Source: Streptomyces sp. NBC_01283
GTDB lineage: Bacteria; Actinomycetota; Actinomycetes; Streptomycetales; Streptomycetaceae
Length of the DNA: 64,000 nt
Assembly (NCBI RefSeq): GCF_041435335.1
Contig: NZ_CP108430.1
Location: forward strand, 4,074,501 to 4,138,500
Reading direction: 5' to 3'
Part shown: positions 56,794-64,000 of the stretch, in pieces
Layout of the letters: each line of letters opens with the position of its first letter
Numbering within the stretch: position 1 is the first letter of the stretch
Notes under the pieces: generated by a model
What the model saw: only the letters and a program-made list of their open reading frames with translations
Database searches by the model: none
Told to the model about the DNA's origin: nothing
Position numbers and translations under genes: made by a program

Positions 56794-57107
56794 GCTGTTG
56801 TCCCCGTCCCCTTTGTCGACTCTGGCTGTCAGCGTACGAGGCGATGCCGCTGTCCTGTACTCGGGCGGCTCGGTTGCGGGAAAGTCCCACCTGCAGTGGC
56901 TGCTCGCCATACATCGGCGGGACTTCTCTGCAATCCGCCCCAGCCTTATGGACGGACATTCGTCCGCGTGCGCCCGAACTGAGGGCTATGTACGGTCTCG
57001 GCCTCACGAGACATTCACTACTCGGCAAAGCGAAGCCTGGCGAAGGCATTGACCACTTCAGTACCTTCAGATGGCTTGTAGAACTGTCGCCCCACCGGGA
57101 GTCACAC
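56794..57107. other. 314-bp divergent region in module B
   Basis: Control region between the Mog1-like gene and the lipoprotein gene. It contains GGACG-GACATT-CGTCC (about 56951-56966), a short inverted repeat. No convincing promoter and no gene. Confidence 0.4.
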
Positions 57108-57785
57108 GTGAACCGCAGTCGCCACCTGCCCGTAGCCGCCGCCTCGCTGGCGGCTGCCGCTGCCCTGCTGCTGAGTGGATGCGGGGGTGGGGACGACAAG
57201 GACTCCGGCAAGGACAAGATCGCGGGGGCGGATGAGGGGGGCAAGAAGAGTGCTTCGCCGGGCGGGAAGAAGAGTGATGCGCCCGTCGCCGACCGCCCCG
57301 AGATGAAGTTTCCCTCAAGCGTGCAGCTCGTCTTCGACAAGCCGAATGTGTCGGACCCGAACCAGACCGCAGCGGCGAACGACGCCGAGAACTTCGTGAA
57401 GTCGATTCGCTACGGAATCGTGAAGCAGGACACGGAAGACGCCGCTTACAAGTTCTACTCGGAGTATCAGAGCCCGGCGTTCAAGTACGCCAAGGACCAG
57501 ATCAAGCAGCGCGTCGACAAGGGCTTCACGATTTCCGGAGAGATGCGCTTCACCGACATCAAGGTCGAACCGGTGAAGAGCGAGAAGTCAGCCGTTGTCA
57601 CCTTCTGCAGCGACAGCAGCAAGCTGTACAGCAAGGAAGTGAAGACGAAGAAGGTGCACCACACCGAGGCGAGCCTCAGCGACTTCGACTCCTGGCAGGT
57701 CCTCATGACCGCATCCGACAGCAACAAGGGGTTGTGGCGGGCCAAGCAGGTCGAGGTGGCGACCGAGGCGAAGGAGTGCAGGTGA
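57108..57785 (+). CDS. module B lipoprotein
   Basis: A 225-residue lipoprotein, lipobox LLSGC with Cys25. Paralog of the lipoprotein at 42507: both have 'F.KP...DP.Q.AA', 'Y.I.KQD', 'AYK.YS', 'A.YAK.QIK' and end 'V..KEC'. GTG start at 57108. The downstream secreted-protein gene overlaps its stop. It may anchor the secreted partner to the membrane (inference). Confidence 0.75.
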   Translation: MNRSRHLPVAAASLAAAAALLLSGCGGGDDKDSGKDKIAGADEGGKKSASPGGKKSDAPVADRPEMKFPSSVQLVFDKPNVSDPNQTAAANDAENFVKSIRYGIVKQDTEDAAYKFYSEYQSPAFKYAKDQIKQRVDKGFTISGEMRFTDIKVEPVKSEKSAVVTFCSDSSKLYSKEVKTKKVHHTEASLSDFDSWQVLMTASDSNKGLWRAKQVEVATEAKECR

Positions 57786-58819
57786 TGGTGAGGGCGGGGC
57801 GCAGAGCGCCACTCATATTGGCCGGCGTCGGCTTCTCGCTGATATTCGTCGCGGCGGGCCCCGCAGGCCCGGCACTGGCCGGTGAGGACGGACCGACCAA
57901 CGGCACCACTTCGGCCGAGAAGAAGGGCAACACCGTCGCCGCCGTAGCCAAGATCTCCTACACCTCCTCCGGCAACAACAAGGGCGGCGGCCGTGTCGCG
58001 TCCGTCGACACCAACTGGACGCCGCCCGCCTGCTGGTACGCGCCGGAGTGGAAGGCCACCGAGTTCCAGGAGTACCGGCAGCGGCTCTACTTCGGTGCGC
58101 GACACGACCCTGACGCGCCGCGCGATGTTCTCGGTGACATGTCCGACCAGAACCAGGCGTACGCCAAGGACGGCTACAACATCGACAAGGAGAAGGACGG
58201 CATGTGGTGGGGGGCCCAGCAGAACCCCAACGCCTCCATGGCCGACCAGTTCAAGTGCGACAGGGAGCCGTTCTGGGTCGAGAACGGCGAGACCCCGGAC
58301 GTCCCGCAGGCCATCGATCCGGAGACCCTCGCAGGTCTCGCGTACGAGCAGATCGAGGTCCCCGGCACCAAGGTCAGCCTCGCCCCCGACGGGCCGTCCA
58401 AGGTCAATCTCCCCACCTGGGCCTGGCTGGACAAGGGTGACTTCCAGCCCGTGTCCGTCACCGCCTCGCTCAACGCTCCCGGGCTGCACATCGAGGCGAC
58501 GACCACCGCGAAGCCCACCGCGCTCAGCATCAAGCCGGGCACCGAGGACGCCGTGCGGATCCCCGCCTCCGGCAAGTGCGAGCTGAACGAAGACGGTTCG
58601 ATCGGGGAGCCGTACGCCAAGGGCAAGTCGAAGCAGACGCCGCCCTGTGGCGTCACCTACCGGCGCTCGTCGGGCGACGGCACCTTCAACCTCCAGGCCA
58701 CCGCCACCTGGGAGATCACCTGGACCGGCACCGGCGGCGCGGGCGGTGACCTCCCCGACGGCGAGTACGGGAACGATCAGCCGGTCAGTGTCGAGGAGAT
58801 CCAGTCCATCAACCGGTGA
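57785..58819 (+). CDS. module B secreted protein
   Basis: A 344-residue secreted protein with a signal peptide ending near 'GPALAGED'. It shares 'PPACWY', 'NLPTWAWLDKG', 'ASGKCELNEDGSIG', 'KGKSKQTPPCG' and the final 'QSINR' with the protein at 43151. AAGGAG lies eight bases before the ATG at 57785; a GTG at 57782 is the alternative start. No enzyme motif. Its consistent pairing with the lipoprotein in both modules argues for a joint function. Confidence 0.72.
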   Translation: MVRAGRRAPLILAGVGFSLIFVAAGPAGPALAGEDGPTNGTTSAEKKGNTVAAVAKISYTSSGNNKGGGRVASVDTNWTPPACWYAPEWKATEFQEYRQRLYFGARHDPDAPRDVLGDMSDQNQAYAKDGYNIDKEKDGMWWGAQQNPNASMADQFKCDREPFWVENGETPDVPQAIDPETLAGLAYEQIEVPGTKVSLAPDGPSKVNLPTWAWLDKGDFQPVSVTASLNAPGLHIEATTTAKPTALSIKPGTEDAVRIPASGKCELNEDGSIGEPYAKGKSKQTPPCGVTYRRSSGDGTFNLQATATWEITWTGTGGAGGDLPDGEYGNDQPVSVEEIQSINR

Positions 58820-58849
58820 GGACAATGAGGACAGGGTGACTTGGGCTGA

Positions 58850-59707
58850 CTAGTCCCTCAGACGAGCCGCGGCGAAGTCGAGCAGTTCCTCAAGCTCGAT
58901 CTCCCGCGGCTCGACCGCCTCCTGGGCCCCTGGAGTCGCAGGTGGTGCCTCCGGAGCCGGAGGGGCCTCCGGAGTCGCAGGGTCCTCCGCCGTTCCCCAC
59001 TCCGCGAGCAGCCACGGGCCGTCGTGCCACTCCACCCGCCACACCGCCCCGTGCCGGTTCTCGAACTCCACGAAGCTGCCGGGGGCGTTCTCCAGGAGGC
59101 GGAGTTCGTGCGCGAGGATCTGCTCCTTGGTGAAGCCGCGCCCCGGATTGTCGCTCCATGAGCGCGTGCGGGTGTTGGCGTACCGCATCTTCAGGAAAGG
59201 CTGCGGGACCCTGCGGTCGAACTCGTGCAGCCGCAGCATGCGGTAGCGGGTGATCGCCTCGTCGAGGGTCTCGCGTCCGGAGAACTCATGGGAGTACGCC
59301 GGGAAGACGAGGCGTACGTGCGGGGTGAGGGCGGGATTGTCGACGCTGTAGAAGTCGTGGACCTCGGGGGCTATGCCGACCACCACGTCGAAGGTCCGGG
59401 CCTCCCCCTCGGTCGTACGCGGCGGGGTGAAGCCGTCCGCCGTGCCGAGGTGTGGGTTGCGGTTGAAGATGTCCTGCTCGCGCCGTCTTGCGAACTCCAG
59501 TGTTGCTGTTGCCAGTTGTTCGTCAAAGTCGTCGCGGCCGCTCAGTTGCAGCAGGCGGCTGCCGTCGGCGGAGAGCGCGCCCGTGAAGTTCAGGGTGCGG
59601 ACCGGGGACCAGTACCAGGCGTCGGGCAGGCCGGGGAGCGGGGCCACGTTCTTGAAGCCGTTCACTGTTGCCCGGATGTCCATGTCGGTGTCCTCGTCAG
59701 CGGTCAT
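58850..59707 (-). CDS. hypothetical protein of module B
   Basis: A 285-residue protein without signal peptide or membrane helix. It begins 'MTADEDTDMD', has 'NVAPLPGLPDAWYWSPVRTL' and a Glu/Pro/Ala-rich C-terminal third, then 'IELEELLDFAAARLRD'. I do not recognise the family. It is convergent with the secreted-protein gene (30-bp gap). It might be an intracellular partner of the system or unrelated. Starts at 59707 or 59683 are both possible. Confidence 0.6.
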   Translation of the reverse strand: MTADEDTDMDIRATVNGFKNVAPLPGLPDAWYWSPVRTLNFTGALSADGSRLLQLSGRDDFDEQLATATLEFARRREQDIFNRNPHLGTADGFTPPRTTEGEARTFDVVVGIAPEVHDFYSVDNPALTPHVRLVFPAYSHEFSGRETLDEAITRYRMLRLHEFDRRVPQPFLKMRYANTRTRSWSDNPGRGFTKEQILAHELRLLENAPGSFVEFENRHGAVWRVEWHDGPWLLAEWGTAEDPATPEAPPAPEAPPATPGAQEAVEPREIELEELLDFAAARLRD

Positions 59708-60122
59708 GTCTCTGCCCCTACTCCTGCCCCGGCCGCGCCTGTGCGCCCCGCCCCCATGCTCCAGCATCCCCGCCGCCCAACTTCCCCCGCCCCAGCGCCT
59801 GTCCAGTACAGGAGGTCGCGGCAATAGCAGACATACAGCCCCGCAAATTCAGAAGTAAATGAAAGCAAAGAGGTAGGCAAAGGGGGCGGAAAAAGTGCTG
59901 GTGGTCGCCTGAATCGCGCTGACGTCGCGAGATCTAGCCTTCACCACCCCTTCACATTCGACTCCCTTTCACCCACTCCCGCCGCCCCGTTCGCCCTAGC
60001 AAGGCCTCCACCCAACGAATAGCGTCAAAGCGCTTGGCGATACTCTCGCCACACGGGCCTCAAGTGTGGACTGCCGCCGGGCTCAGGTACATCGACCACC
60101 CAGAGGGACCCGGGGACACCAC
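59708..60122. other. 415-bp intergenic region, partly AT-rich
   Basis: No gene seen. A purine-rich, unusually A-rich patch lies at about 59838-59900, in sharp contrast to the surrounding DNA; a short inverted repeat CCTG-TCCAGTA-CAGG (about 59799-59813) and AAGCGCTT (about 60028) are also present. Promoters for the flanking genes are expected here. Confidence 0.45.
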
Positions 60123-60452
60123 GTGAGCGACCTACGTCTCGACGACACGATCTTCGAAGACCTGCGGAAGACGTTCTCCACCGTCAGTGACCGCATGGAT
60201 GCCGCGCGCCGCACGCTCCGCGGGGCGGATGGCTCGGTCGTCGGTGCGGGCAAGCTCGTCGAGGACGTGCACGAGTTCGCCGACGAGTGGGGTTACGGCG
60301 TCAAGCAGCTCGGCAAGCACACGCACGGCGCCGTCAAGATGATCAACAAGATCGGTGAGAAATTCGGGGAGCTGGACCAGCAGCTGGCCGAGTCGCTCAA
60401 GTCGGCGGACGCGGACTCGAAGAAGGCGGACTCGAAGAAGAAGGGCAAGTGA
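60123..60452 (+). CDS. small helical WXG-like partner protein, module B
   Basis: A 109-residue helical protein resembling that at 47067: a first helix with 'VSDRMDAARRTL', the turn 'HEFADEWGYGVKQLG' (W-x-x-G) and a second helix 'LDQQLAESLK', then a Lys/Ser-rich tail. It is directly followed by the DPTPGD protein gene (one base between stop and start). GTG at 60123 preceded by GGGGACACC. The pair matches the partner-effector layout of type VII substrates. Confidence 0.7.
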   Translation: MSDLRLDDTIFEDLRKTFSTVSDRMDAARRTLRGADGSVVGAGKLVEDVHEFADEWGYGVKQLGKHTHGAVKMINKIGEKFGELDQQLAESLKSADADSKKADSKKKGK

Positions 60453-60453
60453 C

Positions 60454-61638
60454 GTGGGGAAGCGGCCTGCCCTCGCGCACATCGGCTGGGACCCCACCCC
60501 CGGGGACGTGACCGACACCCGTGAGCTCGCGAAGAAGCTGGGCGGTCTGGCCTCGGAACTCGGCGCTGCAGTAAGGGACTTGGAGCGGATCGAGTGCGGA
60601 GCGTGGAAGGGCAAGACCGCTCTCGCCTTCACCGAGTACATAGGGCAGGACGTCACGCCCCTCGTACGGAAGAGTCACGAGTCGTTCGACAAGGCCTCGC
60701 GGGCGCTGCACAGGTGGGCGGGTGAGCTGCAGGACTTCCAGGACGAGGCGGACCGGCTCAACAAGTCCGCCGGGCAGAAGCTGGATGCCCGGGCGGAGGC
60801 CAAGCCCAACAGTGAGGAATCCGGCAAGGCGTCGGGGGACGTCGACGGGGTCATCCAGCAGGTGCACGATCTGGAGGATCGCTACAGCCGCGCCGCCGCG
60901 GCCATCAGCAAGGAGCTGGACAAGGCGGGCGACATCGCGCCGGACGAGCCCGGCTTCTGGGACAAGCTCACCAAGGGGGTCGCTGACGCGTGGGACGCCA
61001 CGGGCCAGTGGATCAAGGACCACGCCGACATGATCAAGGAGATCGGCGACGTACTGAGCCTGATCAGCAGTGCCTTGGGCGTGCTGGCCATCATCACGGC
61101 TCCCTTCGAGCCGATCGGGGCGATATTCGCGGCCGCGGCCATGGTGACCAGTGGCGCGGCACTGCTCACTCATCTGGCCGCCAAAGCGGCCGGCGCCGAC
61201 GTCAGTTGGGTCTCGATCACGTTCGACGCATTCGGTGTCCTCCCCGGCGTCAAGGGCCTGACGGGAAGCGCGGCTCTCGCCAAGGGCACAAGCGCCGCCG
61301 CCCGCGCCACCAAGCTGGGCTCGGGCTATCGGGCGGTGACGAGCGTCGGCAAGTCGTTCAAGCTCTTCGGACCGTTGAAGGCCACCCCCATGGTGAAGCT
61401 CGGTGAAGGGGGCAGCCGCCTGAAGCTGGCCGCGGAAAGCGGGCTGCAGAACTTCCGCGGCGGGCAGCTGATCGGCACCAAGTCGATCAACAGCATCGGG
61501 TCCAAGCTCCCCTTCCTCAAGAGCGACGAGTTGATAGCGCCCATGAGCAACGCCGGGCGTGCCCTGGACAGCGCCATCAAGACCGGTCTCACCGGTTACA
61601 AGGCCCACACCATCGCTCACACCGACTACGGGAATTAA
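60454..61638 (+). CDS. T7SS-like effector-type protein, module B
   Basis: A 394-residue protein. The N-terminal domain starts 'IGWDPTPGDVTDTRELAKKLG' (DPTPGD at 13-18), as in the protein at 44305. A helical region (about 25-165) leads to a hydrophobic hairpin (about 198-245), then 'FGVLPGVKG', also as in module A. The C-terminal 130 residues are low in recognisable motifs and lack the His-Gly and Cys signature, so any activity is unknown. It may be an orphan effector or a pore-type protein. Confidence 0.68.
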   Translation: MGKRPALAHIGWDPTPGDVTDTRELAKKLGGLASELGAAVRDLERIECGAWKGKTALAFTEYIGQDVTPLVRKSHESFDKASRALHRWAGELQDFQDEADRLNKSAGQKLDARAEAKPNSEESGKASGDVDGVIQQVHDLEDRYSRAAAAISKELDKAGDIAPDEPGFWDKLTKGVADAWDATGQWIKDHADMIKEIGDVLSLISSALGVLAIITAPFEPIGAIFAAAAMVTSGAALLTHLAAKAAGADVSWVSITFDAFGVLPGVKGLTGSAALAKGTSAAARATKLGSGYRAVTSVGKSFKLFGPLKATPMVKLGEGGSRLKLAAESGLQNFRGGQLIGTKSINSIGSKLPFLKSDELIAPMSNAGRALDSAIKTGLTGYKAHTIAHTDYGN

Positions 61639-61649
61639 GGGCAGACCGC

Positions 61650-62348
61650 ATGTACGACGCCGGAAACACAGGCACGGAACACCCCGATTCCCCGGGCGTA
61701 CAAGCAGCGGGCGTACAAGCAGCCGTGCTGCCTCCCATGAACATCCGTCTCCCCGACGGCATGCATGCCATCGAAGTGGCTCTGGACGCGGATGAACGCG
61801 CCCAAGCCGTGGATCAGCTGGTCAAGGACATCTATCCCAACGGGGAGCCACAGCTGTGGGAGATGATGGGCGCCCTCTACGGCGCCACCGCGGACGACAT
61901 GCTGGCGGGAGGTGTCTCCTTCTTCGGCATCGGTCTGTACGAGATCGAGGACGGGGGCGGCGTAGCGCACTGCTCACTGACCATGGCGGCCTTCGAGTCC
62001 GGTGAAACGAATCCGGACGTGGTCGCCCAGGGCATCCTGGCCACGCTCGAACCCGATCCCATGCGTGACGTGACCTGGCTCGATCTGCCCTGCGGGCCCG
62101 CGGTATCGGCGATCACCTTCCGTCAGCTGCTGATCGACAGCCGGTACACGAAGAGCGGCCGGGACGAAGAGCTGGTGATGGGCCAGATCCAGGTGCACAT
62201 CCCCTTCTCGACCGGCCCCTATACGGCGGTCATCACCCTGGACACAGCCTCCGTGGAACAGTGGGAGGAGTTCACGCACGGCATGGCGGGCATCGTCGGA
62301 TCGGTGGAATTCCCCGAACTGTCGGACGCGGAATCGCAGCCCGTCTGA
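61650..62348 (+). CDS. second module B member of the Mog1/PsbP-like family
   Basis: A 232-residue protein. After an N-terminal stretch with a short repeat (GVQAAGVQAA), 'NIRLPDGMHAIEVALDADER' corresponds to the opening of the family, followed by 'LAGGVSFFGIGLYEIED', 'VHIPFSTGPYTAVITLD' and 'WEEFTHGMAGIVGSVEF'. It is more divergent than the proteins at 46399 and 56152 but has the same order of strands and helices. It follows the effector-type gene by 11 bp, as expected for a dedicated chaperone. AAGGGCAG precedes the ATG. Confidence 0.62.
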   Translation: MYDAGNTGTEHPDSPGVQAAGVQAAVLPPMNIRLPDGMHAIEVALDADERAQAVDQLVKDIYPNGEPQLWEMMGALYGATADDMLAGGVSFFGIGLYEIEDGGGVAHCSLTMAAFESGETNPDVVAQGILATLEPDPMRDVTWLDLPCGPAVSAITFRQLLIDSRYTKSGRDEELVMGQIQVHIPFSTGPYTAVITLDTASVEQWEEFTHGMAGIVGSVEFPELSDAESQPV

Positions 62349-62416
62349 AGAATCGAGTGCCCGGCCGAGCCACCGCCCGGCAAGGCCGACTTCCTCAATG
62401 GAAAGACGACGTACTG

Positions 62417-63307
62417 ATGGACTGGTACCCCAGCCCCGAAGAGGACGTACTCCTCCGCACGGCGGCCAAGTTCGCCACAGGTATGGCGCCGGCCGTCTCC
62501 GGCTCTCGCTGGTTCCGCGACCCCGAGCGCAAGGACATCCAGGAGGAGTTGCAGGGCTGGCCCCCGGGCCCCGCCTACGAACTGCGCTCCGCCGGGGACA
62601 AGGCGGCCCGCCGCACGGGCCGCGCACTGCTGGTCGGCATCCCCATGGTGGCGAACATCATCGCGAACTTCGGCGGAGCCGCGGGCACGCCCCTCGGTGA
62701 GGTCCCCGTCCGGGGCAGGCCCCAGGAGCCGGAGAACGAGGTGCAGGACTTTCCCGTCATGTGGGCCGCCCCCGGCACCCTCGCCCGCACCGTCCCCTGG
62801 CAGCTGGACCCCGCACGTCGCCCTGAGGGGTACGCCACCGACCTGGTCCTGACCGACCGGCGGCTGCTCTTCCTGGGCACCCGGTGGGGCACCCTCGAAA
62901 AGGCCGAGGAGCTTGCCGAGTTTCCCCGGGACTCCATCGCCGAGGCACGGCAGATGAAGTTCAGCGAGATCAACGCCGACGTCCGCCTCACCTTCACCGA
63001 CGGCTCATGGGTGCGGCTCTTCACGGGAACGCCCGACAGCGCCGAGCGCCTCGACCAAGTACTCAGCGGCAAGGTCAAGCTCCTGGCCGAGAGCGCGCTC
63101 TCCGAAGGGCAGCGGGAACGAGTGGCGCGGTTCATGGCCGACCTTCCCAAGACCGCGCACCCCCCCACCTGCACGGTGCTGCGCAGCGGCATCGTCCTGG
63201 TGGAGTCCCGCGTCTCGGTCCGGGCGGGGTCGGGGATCTTCGAGACCCACTCGATCTTGATGGATGACGCGGGCAGCCCGGCGGAGCCGCTTCCCGGTGA
63301 CCTCTGA
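62417..63307 (+). CDS. PH-like domain protein, first of a tandem pair
   Basis: A 296-residue protein starting 'MDWYPSPEEDVLLRTAAKFA'. After a possible membrane-touching segment 'GRALLVGIPMVANIIANFGG', a beta-rich domain with 'DLVLTDRRLLFLGTRWGT' and 'DVRLTFTDGSWVRLFTG' has the pattern of bacterial PH-like domains (TDRRLLFLG strand). Such domains often work at membranes. The start follows the previous stop by about 70 bp. The gene beginning at 63494 is a close paralog. Function not recognised. Confidence 0.65.
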   Translation: MDWYPSPEEDVLLRTAAKFATGMAPAVSGSRWFRDPERKDIQEELQGWPPGPAYELRSAGDKAARRTGRALLVGIPMVANIIANFGGAAGTPLGEVPVRGRPQEPENEVQDFPVMWAAPGTLARTVPWQLDPARRPEGYATDLVLTDRRLLFLGTRWGTLEKAEELAEFPRDSIAEARQMKFSEINADVRLTFTDGSWVRLFTGTPDSAERLDQVLSGKVKLLAESALSEGQRERVARFMADLPKTAHPPTCTVLRSGIVLVESRVSVRAGSGIFETHSILMDDAGSPAEPLPGDL

Positions 63308-63493
63308 GTAGCCGGCGGCCTCTGAGCGAACGGTGACCTCTGAAACGACTGCCTGAGTGGACCCCGGTCGCCGAGATCACACCAACCGGAGTTGGAGCTG
63401 GGCGGGTGGTCCGACGCGGCAGCGCACTGAGCGCCGGTGTACGAGGCAGCCGCGCCGCACGGAGCGGCCGTGACCTGAGAGGACTTGAGGGCT

Positions 63494-64000
63494 GTGGACT
63501 GGTATCCACCCCAGGGCGAGACGCTGCTCATGCGTGTCAACGTCGCCTTCGCCACTGGGTGCGCCCCGAAGGTCGCGGGACTGCGTTCCTTCCGGGGTGC
63601 CGAAAGGCAGGACATCGAGGGCGAACTGGCGGCCCAGGGCTGGCCGTCGGGCCCCGCCTTCGCCGTACGGGGGAAGGCCGACAGGGCGGGTGTACGCGCC
63701 GTGGACATCGCCTTGCTCGGCATCCCACGACTGCTCAACATGGTCGCGAACGCAGGCGGCCCGAGCGGCGCGCCCCTCGGTGATCCGCAGGGCGCGGGGA
63801 AGCCGCAGGAACCGGAGAACGAGGTCGAGGACTTCCCCGTCATCTGGGCCGCGCCGGACACCACGGCGCGAACACTGCCCTGGCAACTGGACCCCGCACG
63901 GCGCCCCAAGGGGTACCGAACCGAAATCGTGCTGACCGACCGCCGCCTCGTCGTACTCGGCGTGGAGCCCTCGGCCGGCCTGGCCCCGGCCCGGGAGCTG
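63494..64000 (+). CDS. paralog of the PH-like protein, 3' end outside window
   Basis: A GTG at 63494 with GAGGACTTGAGGG upstream opens a frame without stop to the end of the window (169 residues). It begins 'VDWYPPQGETLLMRVNVAFA' and shares 'PQEPENEVEDFPVIWAAP', 'PWQLDPARRPKGY' and 'LTDRRLVVLG' with the preceding gene. The two are a tandem duplication. It is cut by the right edge. Confidence 0.65.
   Translation, partial: MDWYPPQGETLLMRVNVAFATGCAPKVAGLRSFRGAERQDIEGELAAQGWPSGPAFAVRGKADRAGVRAVDIALLGIPRLLNMVANAGGPSGAPLGDPQGAGKPQEPENEVEDFPVIWAAPDTTARTLPWQLDPARRPKGYRTEIVLTDRRLVVLGVEPSAGLAPAREL

Noticed and set aside
42507..64000. Type VII core genes (EccB-E, MycP) within the modules
   Set aside because: No FtsK/SpoIIIE-type ATPase or matching membrane components are encoded in the window.
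1..64000. tRNA, rRNA, CRISPR array, insertion sequence or prophage
   Set aside because: No cloverleaf-like gene, spaced repeat array, transposase or integrase reading frame was seen.

Overview
The window looks like chromosomal DNA from a Streptomyces species. The GC content is very high, codons strongly prefer G or C at the third position, GTG starts are common, and the gene set (14-gene nuo operon, futalosine-route menaquinone genes, Tad pilus, T7SS-like effector genes) is typical of the genus. No rRNA, tRNA, CRISPR array or transposase was seen.

Layout. 1-9.5 kb: a POT peptide transporter (cut by the left edge), a CocE-type hydrolase, a Cof-type HAD phosphatase, two small unknown genes, a minus-strand pair (ATP-grasp ligase, then FAD oxidoreductase) and fumarylacetoacetase. 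9.7-11.7 kb: RecQ. 11.9-27.9 kb: the complete nuoA-N operon for respiratory complex I on the minus strand, mostly with overlapping stop and start codons, ending in an 18-bp hairpin terminator. 27.9-28.8 kb: a long divergent control region with three Crp-like boxes between nuoA and an NlpC/P60 cell-wall hydrolase. 29.7-38.1 kb: quinone-related genes (MenJ-like reductase, MenG methyltransferase, MqnC radical SAM cyclase) mixed with a monooxygenase, an acetyltransferase, a PASTA-like protein and a large zinc-ribbon membrane protein. 38.1-42 kb: prepilin peptidase and a membrane-anchored LysM plus winged-helix/BTAD protein. 47.4-54.1 kb: a Tad/Flp-type pilus operon (CpaB-like, TadZ, TadA, TadB, TadC, pilin, two TadE-like, TadG-like). 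54.8-55.7 kb: a secreted trypsin-like protease.

The most interesting part is a pair of related gene modules on either side of the pilus operon and protease: module A (42.5-47.4 kb) and module B (56.2 kb to the right edge). Each carries a lipoprotein, a secreted protein, a small helical W-x-x-G protein, a larger protein with a DPTPGD N-terminal motif and a hydrophobic hairpin, and at least one member of a shared family that I suspect has a Mog1/PsbP/DUF1795-like fold. In module A the DPTPGD protein ends in a domain with His-Gly and Thr-Cys motifs like a clan CD (caspase-fold) peptidase, and is followed by a small gene of different codon use that is probably its immunity gene. I read this as a duplicated T7SS-like effector system that relies on a secretion core encoded elsewhere.

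The central genes work together in respiration: MqnC and MenG build menaquinone, MenJ partly saturates its tail, and complex I reduces it. Several intergenic stretches, and nuoN itself, hold dispersed palindromic repeats.
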